Source of the DNA: Azospirillum brasilense
GTDB taxonomy: Bacteria; Pseudomonadota; Alphaproteobacteria; Azospirillales; Azospirillaceae
Direction: 5' to 3'
NCBI RefSeq assembly: GCF_022023855.1
Contig: NZ_CP059451.1
Location: 186,001-250,000, forward strand
Length of the DNA: 64,000 nt
This document shows, one piece after another, positions 29,141-35,726 of the stretch (its first letter is position 1; the number at the start of each line of letters is the position of its first letter). The notes under the pieces are model-generated. The model was not told the origin of the DNA, did no database searches, and worked only from the letters and a program-made list of their open reading frames with translations. The translations under genes were made by a program, and so were the position numbers.

Positions 29141-29497
29141 ATGGAAACGAAGAACGCCATCAATGCCTTCGCCGCCCTGGCCCAGGACACCCGCCTGGCC
29201 GTGTTCCGCCTGCTCATCCAGGCCGGACCCAACGGGCTGACCGCCGGGGACGTCGCCCAGCAGGTTGGCGTGCCCGGCTCGACGCTGTCGCATCATCTGG
29301 CGACGCTGGAGCGCGCCGGGCTGCTGCGCTCCTGGCGGGTCCAGCGGCAAATCTTCTACGCCTGCGACTACGAAGGCACCCGGCAATTGATCGCCTTCCT
29401 GATGGAGGACTGCTGCCAGGGCCGTCCCGAGCTGTGCTCAACCGACCTCCTCCAGGCAGGTGCTTGCATCCCGGTGAGCTGCGGCCCCGATACCTGA
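29141..29497 (+). CDS. arsR: ArsR-family arsenite-responsive repressor
   Basis: A 118-residue winged-helix protein: LAQDTRLAVFRLLIQAGPNG, recognition region VPGSTLSHHLATLERAGLLR and the wing SWRVQRQIFYACDY. The C-terminal part has adjacent cysteines in MEDCCQGRPELC plus another at ACIPVSCGPDT, a likely As(III) site of the C-terminal-cysteine ArsR type; the helix-4 ELCVCD motif is absent. First gene of the arsenic operon. Confidence 0.9.
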   Translation: METKNAINAFAALAQDTRLAVFRLLIQAGPNGLTAGDVAQQVGVPGSTLSHHLATLERAGLLRSWRVQRQIFYACDYEGTRQLIAFLMEDCCQGRPELCSTDLLQAGACIPVSCGPDT

Positions 29498-29540
29498 CCC
29501 GACCCGCCGCACCCCGCGGCCTGGAAAAGGCGATCCCGCG

Positions 29541-30044
29541 ATGACCGACCACGTCTACAACATCCTGTTCCTGTGCACCCACAACAGCGCCCGCAGCGTC
29601 ATGGCCGAATGCCTGCTCAACCGCGAGGGCCGCGGCCGATTCCGCGCCTACAGCGCCGGCAGCCGGCCGACCGGGCGCCTCAACCCGCACGTCCACGACC
29701 TGCTGGAGCGCCTCGACTTTCCAACCGCCACGCTGCGCTCCAAGAGTTGGGACGAGTTCGCCCAGCCCGGCGCACCGCATATGGACTTCATCTTCACCGT
29801 CTGCGACAGCGCCGCCGGCGAGGTCTGCCCGGTGTGGCCGGGGCAGCCGATGACGGCGCACTGGGGCTTCCCGGACCCGTCGAGCGCCCAAGGCTCGGAC
29901 GCCGAGAAGGCCGCCTTCACCGCCACGGTGTTCGGACAGATCCAGCGCCGCATCCAGGCCTTCGCCAGCCTGCCCTTCACCTCGCTCGACCGGCTGGCCC
30001 TGAAGCGCAGGCTCGACGACATGGCCGCGGGGAACGACGCATGA
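29541..30044 (+). CDS. arsC: Arsenate reductase, low-molecular-weight phosphatase (thioredoxin) type
   Basis: A 167-residue protein of the LMW protein-tyrosine-phosphatase fold. The P-loop CTHNSARS (Cx5R) is at residues ~12-19. MDFIFTVCDSAAGEVCPVWPG supplies further cysteines, and HWGFPDPSSAQG contains the general-acid Asp-Pro. It reduces As(V) to As(III). Its stop overlaps the next start (ATGA). The operon also encodes an unrelated glutaredoxin-type ArsC in the next gene. Confidence 0.9.
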   Translation: MTDHVYNILFLCTHNSARSVMAECLLNREGRGRFRAYSAGSRPTGRLNPHVHDLLERLDFPTATLRSKSWDEFAQPGAPHMDFIFTVCDSAAGEVCPVWPGQPMTAHWGFPDPSSAQGSDAEKAAFTATVFGQIQRRIQAFASLPFTSLDRLALKRRLDDMAAGNDA

Positions 30045-30934
30045 CCGGAAGCGTCACCCCGCTGGCCGACGCGGAGCGCCCGACTCTCGCCCGCCTGCTG
30101 GCAGCCAACGGCTTGCCGACCGACGATCTCGACGAGCCCGGCCGGCGCTTCTGGCGCGTTGCGGATGACCAGGGGACGCTCGGCTATGGCGGGCTGGAGG
30201 TCCATGGCGCCGATGCCCTGCTGCGTTCCGTGGTCGTGCCGGCCGAGCGGCGCGGCGCCGGCGGCGGCCGCATCGTGGTGGCGGCCGTGTGCGCACAGGC
30301 GGTCACACTTGGGGTCGAGCGGCTGTGGTTGCTCACCACCGGCGCCGCCGGCTTCTTCGAACGTCTCGGTTTCCAGCGGGTGGAGCGGGCCTTAGCTCCT
30401 TCGGCAATCCAGTCCAGCGCGCAGTTCGCCGGCCTGTGCCCAGGCAGCGCCGTCTGCCTGCGCACCAACCTCGCGCGGCCGGCCAAGGAGCTGGTGGGCG
30501 GGAGCGCGGTGACCATCTATCACAACCCTGACTGCGGAACGTCGCGCAACACGTTGGGGCTGATCCGCAACAGCGGCGTCGAGCCGATGGTGATCGAGTA
30601 CCTGAAGACGCCGCCGAGCCGGGACGAACTGGTGACGCTGATCCGCCGCATGGGAATTCCGGTGCGGGCCGTGCTCCGGCAGACGGGCACCCCCTACGCC
30701 GAACTCGGTCTCGACAATCCCGCGCTGACGGACGCGGCGCTGCTGGATGCCATGATGGCGCATCCGATCCTGATCAACCGGCCGATCGTGATGACGCCGC
30801 TCGGCGTGCGCCTGTGCCGGCCGTCCGAAGCGGTGCTCGACCTTCTCCCCGCTCCACAACGCGGCGCCTTCGCCAAGGAAGACGGCGAGCCCGTCGTCGA
30901 CGCCGCCGGGCGGTGCGTCGCCCCTGCCCCTTGA
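30041..30934 (+). CDS. Fusion of an ArsN2-type GNAT acetyltransferase with glutaredoxin-type ArsC
   Basis: A 297-residue, two-domain protein. Residues ~1-150 are a GNAT fold: LRSVVVPAERRGAGGGRIVV is the acetyl-CoA motif A, followed by LGVERLWLLTTGAAGFFERL. Residues ~162-280 are a classic ArsC: YHNPDCGTSRNTLGLIRNSG with the catalytic Cys, then MGIPVRAVLRQTGTPY, MAHPILINRPIVMTPLG, which supplies two of the conserved Arg residues, and RLCRPSEAVLDLLP. The linker is ~12 residues. Both halves look intact. Arsenate reduced by the C-terminal half would go to the Acr3 pump; the acetyltransferase half may modify a trivalent organoarsenical, as ArsN-type enzymes do. Starts at ATG 30041, coupled to arsC. 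Confidence 0.88.
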   Translation: MTGSVTPLADAERPTLARLLAANGLPTDDLDEPGRRFWRVADDQGTLGYGGLEVHGADALLRSVVVPAERRGAGGGRIVVAAVCAQAVTLGVERLWLLTTGAAGFFERLGFQRVERALAPSAIQSSAQFAGLCPGSAVCLRTNLARPAKELVGGSAVTIYHNPDCGTSRNTLGLIRNSGVEPMVIEYLKTPPSRDELVTLIRRMGIPVRAVLRQTGTPYAELGLDNPALTDAALLDAMMAHPILINRPIVMTPLGVRLCRPSEAVLDLLPAPQRGAFAKEDGEPVVDAAGRCVAPAP

Positions 30935-30947
30935 CAGGACCACCGAC

Positions 30948-32021
30948 ATGACGGCTGACATTCACACCGCCCCGGCGGAACGCCCCGCCATGGGCCTCTT
31001 CGAGCGCTATCTCAGCGTCTGGGTGGGCTTGTGCATCGTCGCGGGCATCGCCTTCGGCCATCTGGCGCCCAGGCTGTTCCAGGCCATCGCCGCCGCCGAA
31101 CTGGCCCAGGTCAACCTGCCGGTGGCGGTGCTGATCTGGCTGATGATCGTGCCGATGCTGCTGAAGATCGACCTCGGCGCGCTGGGCCGGGTCAAGGAGC
31201 ACTGGCGCGGCGTCGGCGTGACGCTGGTCATCAACTGGGCGGTCAAGCCCTTCTCGATGGCGCTCCTCGGCTCCCTGTTCATCGGCCACCTGTTCGCTCC
31301 GCTGCTGCCGGCGGAGCAGATCCCCTCCTACATCGGCGGCCTGATCCTGCTGGCGGCGGCCCCCTGCACGGCGATGGTTTTCGTCTGGTCGAACCTGTGC
31401 GAGGGCGAGCCGCATTACACCCTGAGCCAGGTGGCGCTGAACGACCTGATCATGATCTTCGCCTTCGCGCCGCTGGTCGGGCTGCTGCTCGGCGTCTCGT
31501 CGATCACCGTGCCCTGGGGGACGCTGCTGCTGTCGGTGGCGCTCTACATCGTGCTGCCGGTGGTCGCGGCCCAGCTCTGGCGCCGCACGCTGCTGGCGTC
31601 GGGCGGCGAGCCCGCCCTGGCCCGCGCGCTGTCGCTGCTGCAGCCGGTGTCGCTGGTGGCGCTGCTGACCACGCTGGTGCTGCTGTTCGGCTTTCAGGGC
31701 GAGCAGATCCTGGCCCAGCCGCTGGTCATCCTGCTGCTGGCGGTGCCGATCCTGATCCAGGTCTACCTCAACGCCGGGCTGGCCTACTGGCTGTCGCGCC
31801 GGTTCGGGGTGGCGTGGTGCGTGGCGGCGCCGGCGGCGCTGATCGGCGCCTCGAACTTCTTCGAGCTGGCGGTGGCGGCGGCCATCAGCCTGTTCGGCCT
31901 GGGCTCCGGGGCGGCGCTCGCCACCGTCGTCGGCGTGCTGGTCGAGGTGCCGGTGATGCTGTCGGTGGTGAAGATCGTCAAGGCGACCAAGCCCTGGTAC
32001 GAGGGGCGGGCCGGCGCCTGA
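30948..32021 (+). CDS. acr3: Acr3-type arsenite efflux permease
   Basis: A 357-residue protein with about ten membrane segments. Family signatures are LIWLMIVPMLLKIDLGALG, LAAAPCTAMVFVWSNLCEGE with the conserved Cys, LSQVALNDLIMIFAF, and the SNFFELAVA segment near the end. Acr3 exports As(III) by proton exchange across the inner membrane. A decayed inverted copy of its 5' end lies at 33700-33969. Confidence 0.95.
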   Translation: MTADIHTAPAERPAMGLFERYLSVWVGLCIVAGIAFGHLAPRLFQAIAAAELAQVNLPVAVLIWLMIVPMLLKIDLGALGRVKEHWRGVGVTLVINWAVKPFSMALLGSLFIGHLFAPLLPAEQIPSYIGGLILLAAAPCTAMVFVWSNLCEGEPHYTLSQVALNDLIMIFAFAPLVGLLLGVSSITVPWGTLLLSVALYIVLPVVAAQLWRRTLLASGGEPALARALSLLQPVSLVALLTTLVLLFGFQGEQILAQPLVILLLAVPILIQVYLNAGLAYWLSRRFGVAWCVAAPAALIGASNFFELAVAAAISLFGLGSGAALATVVGVLVEVPVMLSVVKIVKATKPWYEGRAGA

Positions 32022-32063
32022 TGGCCCGGCTCCGCCATGGAACCATCACCGGAGAGTGTCGGC

Positions 32064-32825
32064 ATGCCTGAGCATGATAGTAAGAATGGCGCGGACCTTC
32101 CGAGCCTGGACGAGCCCTATTTCGAGCCGCCGGACCTTGGCAAGCTGGCGCCTGGGCATGTGTCCACCCACCCGCCACGCATCCTGCTGCTCTACGGCTC
32201 CCTGCGCGAGCGTTCGTACAGTCGCTTCCTCACCGAGGAGGCCGCGCGTCTGCTCCAGCGCATGGGGGCGGAGACGCGCGTCTTCGATCCCCGCGACCTG
32301 CCGCTGCCGGACAGCGTACCCGCTGACCACCCCAAGGTGGCCGAACTGCGCGCGCTGTCGCAATGGTCGGAGGGGCAGGTCTGGGTCAGCCCGGAGCGGC
32401 ACGGCACCATCACCGGCATTCTGAAATGCCAGATCGACTGGCTTCCGCTGGAGAGCGGCGGGGTCCGGCCGACGCAGGGGCGCACGCTGGCCGTGATGCA
32501 GGTGTCGGGCGGGTCGCAGTCGTTCAACGCGGTCAACGCCATGCGGGTGCTGGGGCGCTGGATGCGCATGGTGACCATCCCGAACCAGTCGTCGGTGGCC
32601 AAGGCGTTCCAGGAGTTCGACGAGGCCGGCCGGATGAAGCCGTCGCCCTACTACGACCGCGTGGTGGACGTGATGGAGGAATTGGTGAAGTTCACCCTGC
32701 TGGTGCGCGACCGCAGCGACTATCTGACCGACCGCTACAGCGAGCGCCGGGAGGCGGGCCGGGCTGTGGCTGGCGAAGCGCAGGCCCTCGTTGCTGCCGC
32801 CATGAGCGGAGAGCGCACCGCGTGA
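32064..32825 (+). CDS. arsH: ArsH organoarsenical oxidase (NADPH:FMN)
   Basis: A 253-residue flavoprotein. ILLLYGSLRERSYSRFLTEE is the flavodoxin-like FMN loop, WVSPERHGTITGILKCQIDW and AVMQVSGGSQSFNAVNAMR are ArsH signatures, and the C-terminus carries LVRDRSDYLTDRYSERR. ArsH oxidises trivalent organoarsenicals to pentavalent forms. ATG 32064 is preferred because GGAGAG lies 7 nt upstream; an ATG 27 bases earlier is in frame. Last intact gene of the ars operon. Confidence 0.93.
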   Translation: MPEHDSKNGADLPSLDEPYFEPPDLGKLAPGHVSTHPPRILLLYGSLRERSYSRFLTEEAARLLQRMGAETRVFDPRDLPLPDSVPADHPKVAELRALSQWSEGQVWVSPERHGTITGILKCQIDWLPLESGGVRPTQGRTLAVMQVSGGSQSFNAVNAMRVLGRWMRMVTIPNQSSVAKAFQEFDEAGRMKPSPYYDRVVDVMEELVKFTLLVRDRSDYLTDRYSERREAGRAVAGEAQALVAAAMSGERTA

Positions 32826-32844
32826 CATTGGGAAGCGTGGCGCT

Positions 32845-33092
32845 TCATGGTTGGGACGCTTGGCGGGCTCGCCACGTTGACACCAGGAAAGTCGCCACCG
32901 TCCCGGCGAGGTTCACCGCCAACTCCGCATGCCGTGCCGACGGACGGACCGCTTTGCGTCCACGGCCGTGGGCATCGCTCAGCTTGTTGCGGATGCTGGC
33001 CAAGCTGTTCACGACGTTCTGGCAGTTGCCGAGGATGGTCTTGAACACTTCCTCGGTATGCTGATCCGGGGCGAGCTGGAGGTGCTCTGAGT
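32845..33092 (-). pseudogene. C-terminal relic of an abortive-infection (Abi_C-type) protein
   Basis: The minus-strand frame reads FKTILGNCQNVVNSLASIRN followed by KLSDAHGRGRKAVRPSARHA and ends in a membrane-like helix NLAGTVATFLVSTW. RNKxxDAHGRG...SxRHAxLAVNxAGTxAxFL is the hallmark I associate with the abortive-infection C-terminal domain of phage-defence proteins. The frame is broken exactly where the 62-bp inverted repeat begins (33093). The N-terminal part is gone. Confidence 0.65.
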
Positions 33093-33691
33093 TGATGTGG
33101 TGGACGGCCCTTTCACCAAATGCCGGTGAGCAGCGTTGACCGTCGAAGAAACCATGTGTGGACGGCCCTCTCGGCGCAAGAGGCGAATTCGTGTTGACGG
33201 TTGGTCGGGTGCATCCATGTGTCCGGCCTGTCGTCGCGACCTCTGGTCGCTGGCCTTGATGAAGTCCGCGGATCGACGCCCAAGTCACCTCAGCGCGCTC
33301 TCGGGCGCTTGGTCCCCGTGGGTTTGGTCGCCCCCCGGTCTGACCGGTTCGTCATCACGTCTCACCACCCTTACGCCATCCGCCTCGGCAGGACCTTGGT
33401 CTGCTGCCGAGCCGAACCTCGACTACGCGGCGGTCGCCGCCGCATAGGTCCCGCCGCGCGTCAGCACCGCCCGGGCAATGCGCGCCGTTTTGTTGGCCAG
33501 GGCGACGGCGGCGAGTTTGGCGGGCTTGCGCTCCAGCAGCTTCGCCGCCCAGCATCGAGCCGCGTTGTCTTGGCGCCTTCGCCAGATCCAGACCGATTGT
33601 CGTCACGCCCATGGTCGGCTCCTATGAGGTGGTTTCTTCGACGGTCAACGCTGCTCACCGGCATTTGGTGAAAGGGCCGTCCACCACATCA
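33093..33691. mobile_element. Deleted IS110-type element bounded by 62-bp perfect inverted repeats
   Basis: 33093-33154 and 33630-33691 are exact reverse complements over 62 bp. Between them, on the minus strand, lie the first 12 codons of an IS110-type transposase and, in another frame, its last ~45 codons. The rest of the region (33155-33422) shows no gene. It looks like a non-autonomous remnant made by internal deletion. Confidence 0.7.
33423..33612 (-). pseudogene. Internally deleted IS110-family transposase
   Basis: MGVTTIGLDLAK is the typical IS110 N-terminus with the first acidic residue of the RuvC-like DEDD site. It is followed almost at once, in a shifted frame, by WAAKLLERKPAKLAAVALAN and KTARIARAVLTRGGTYAAAT, the usual IS110 C-terminus. 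About 300 central residues are missing. Confidence 0.8.
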
Positions 33692-33699
33692 CGTCACAG

Positions 33700-34022
33700 C
33701 GTCACGCCGACGCCGCGCCAGTGCTCCTTGATCCGGCCCAGCGCGCCGAGATCAAACTTCAGCGGCATCGTCATCATCAATCAGATCAGCACCGCCACCG
33801 GCAGGTTGACCTCGGCCACCTCGGCGACGATGGCCTGGAACAGCCCGGGTGCCAGATGGCCGAAGGCGATGCCCGCGACGATGCACAAGCCCACCCAGAC
33901 GCTGAGGTAGAGCTCGAAGAACGCTCATAGGCGGCGCTCCGTCGGGATAGCCCGGATGTCAGCCGTCATGTCGATGTCCTGTCAAGGGGCAGTGGCGACG
34001 CACCGCCCGGCGGCGTCGAGGC
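33700..34022 (-). pseudogene. Decayed inverted copy of the arsC-acr3 junction
   Basis: On the minus strand this repeats the end of the arsC fusion gene and the first ~90 codons of acr3, with the ATG at 33969. It is recognisable as LSVWVGLCIVAGIAFGHLAP, FQAIVAEVAEVNLPVAVLI and GRIKEHWRGVGVTL. It carries in-frame stops (after ERR and after AVLI), small deletions and many substitutions relative to 30890-31230. Only this fragment is present, so it marks a second, older ars locus or a duplicated end. Confidence 0.85.
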
Positions 34023-34029
34023 ATCCGGA

Positions 34030-34240
34030 GACCGTCGCCGCAGGCGGTCGCATGGTGTGGCACGCGATGTTCGGCTACCACCTGCGCACGCTAGTGGAGG
34101 CCTGCTTCAGCCGCTACAAACACGTCATCGAGGTCTTGTAGGGTTCCATACCAACGATTGCCGGTAGGCCGGGATTGATAACGCCGTCCTGTTCCAGAAC
34201 CGCATGCTCGACCTCGTCTGTCTCCATTGTTTGGGTACGC
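34030..34240 (+). pseudogene. IS5-family transposase C-terminal relic
   Basis: WHAMFGYHLRTLVEACFSRY then KHVIEVL resembles the IS5-family segment GYGRRALVET..GRYKA.IG. After a stop, another frame continues VLFQNRMLDLVCL, matching the NRMLD end. Frame changes and stops show decay. No ends found. 34241-34320 shows nothing beyond the likely promoter of the next gene. Confidence 0.5.
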
Positions 34241-34494
34241 CGCACTGCCGGCATCAGCTCTCGTGACCTCAGTGCAACAGCGTCATAGCGCATTCTTGCT
34301 AACCGGAGCTAGGTCGCATCATGGTTCAAGCCCCATTCCGAACGGAGACTGCGGCCGGAACTGTGATCACGTTCGGTGCTTTTCGCCTTCATCCAGACCG
34401 GCATCTCCTGTTCAAGGACAACAAGCCGGTTGCTCTAGGTTTGAACCGCACCGGGTTTCCCGGAGGCCCCATCTTCTGAGAGACTGGGGTCATC

Positions 34495-34824
34495 ATGACG
34501 AAACAGGCATCACCCAAGTACGCCCCCGAGGTCCGCGAGCGCGCGGTGCGGATGGTCTTCGAGCACGCGGGGGATCATGCCTCGCAGTGGGCGGCGATCA
34601 GCTCGATCGCGGCGAAGATCGGCTGCACTCCGGAGACGCTGCGTGGCTGGGTCCGGCGGGCCGAGCGTGACCAGGGCAAGCGGCCGGGGCCGACGACGGG
34701 CGAGCAGGAGCGGATCAAGGCGCTGGAACGCGAGGTCCGGGAACTGCGCCAGGCAAACGAGATCCTGCGCAAGGCGTCGGCCTATTTCGCCCAGGCGGAG
34801 CTCGACCGCCCGTTTCGGAAATGA
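34495..34824 (+). CDS. IS3-family transposase OrfA
   Basis: A 109-residue protein with a helix-turn-helix (AAISSIAAKIGCTPETLRGW) and a leucine-zipper-like coiled coil (RIKALEREVRELRQANEILR). OrfA binds the IS ends. It overlaps orfB by 4 nt (ATGA); in IS3 elements the active transposase is an OrfA-OrfB frameshift fusion. Confidence 0.93.
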   Translation: MTKQASPKYAPEVRERAVRMVFEHAGDHASQWAAISSIAAKIGCTPETLRGWVRRAERDQGKRPGPTTGEQERIKALEREVRELRQANEILRKASAYFAQAELDRPFRK

Positions 34825-35726
34825 TCGCCTTCATCGACGCGCATCGCGCCGTCCACGGGGTCGAGCCGATCTGCAAGGTGCTGCCGATCGCCCCGTCCAC
34901 CTATCACGCCCACGCCGCCCGGCGGGCCGATCCGGTCAAGGCGCCGGCCCGCTCGCGCAGCGACGCGGAGCTGAGTTTGGCTATCCGGCGGGTCTGGGAT
35001 GAAAACTTTCAGGTCTATGGGGTACGGAAAGTCTGGCGGCAGTTGCGGCGGGAGGGGCTCGATGTGGCGCGCTGCACGGTGGCCCGGTTGATGCGGTCCA
35101 TGGGCCTGAAGGGCGCGACACGCGGCAAGGCGGTGCGCACCACGATCAGCGACCGAGCCGCGCCCTGTCCGCTCGACCGGGTGAACCGCCAGTTCCAGGC
35201 GCCCCGCCCGAATGCCTTGTGGGTGGCCGATTTCACGTACGTGGCCACATGGCAGGGCTTCGTCTATGTGGCCTTCGTCATCGACACCTTTGCCCGCCGG
35301 ATCGTGGGCTGGCGGGTGTCCCGCACCGCCCACGCCGGCTTCGTCCTGGACGCCTTGGAGCAGGCGCTCCACGACCGCCGTCCAGCCAAGGGCGGCGGCC
35401 TCATCCACCACTCCGACCGCGGGTCGCAATACCTTGCCATTCGCTACACCGAGCGCCTCACCGAAGCTGGGGTCGAACCCTCCGTGGGCAGCGTCGGCGA
35501 TTCGTACGACAACGCCTTGGCCGAGACGATCAACGGTCTCTACAAGACCGAGGTGATCCGGCGCCGCGGGCCATGGCGCACCCTGGAGGCCGTCGAGTTC
35601 GCCACATTGGAGTGGGTCGACTGGTTCAACCACCGACGCCTGCTCGAGCCCATCGGCAACATTCCTCCCGCCGAGGCCGAAGCGCGCTACTATGCTCAAA
35701 CCGAGGACCTCGCCATGGCGGCGTGA
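34821..35726 (+). CDS. IS3-family transposase OrfB (DDE integrase domain)
   Basis: A 301-residue protein. The HTH_21-like front (SLAIRRVWDENFQVYGVRKV) leads into the integrase core: Asp in WVADFTYVATWQG, Asp in LIHHSDRGSQYLAIRY and Glu in DNALAETINGLYKTEVI, then WVDWFNHRRLLEPIGNIPP. All catalytic residues are present. Confidence 0.95.
   Translation: MIAFIDAHRAVHGVEPICKVLPIAPSTYHAHAARRADPVKAPARSRSDAELSLAIRRVWDENFQVYGVRKVWRQLRREGLDVARCTVARLMRSMGLKGATRGKAVRTTISDRAAPCPLDRVNRQFQAPRPNALWVADFTYVATWQGFVYVAFVIDTFARRIVGWRVSRTAHAGFVLDALEQALHDRRPAKGGGLIHHSDRGSQYLAIRYTERLTEAGVEPSVGSVGDSYDNALAETINGLYKTEVIRRRGPWRTLEAVEFATLEWVDWFNHRRLLEPIGNIPPAEAEARYYAQTEDLAMAA

Noticed and set aside
33611..33930. Plus-strand frames in the inverted acr3 fragment
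   Set aside because: They are antisense to the acr3 relic; the similarity to acr3 is on the minus strand.
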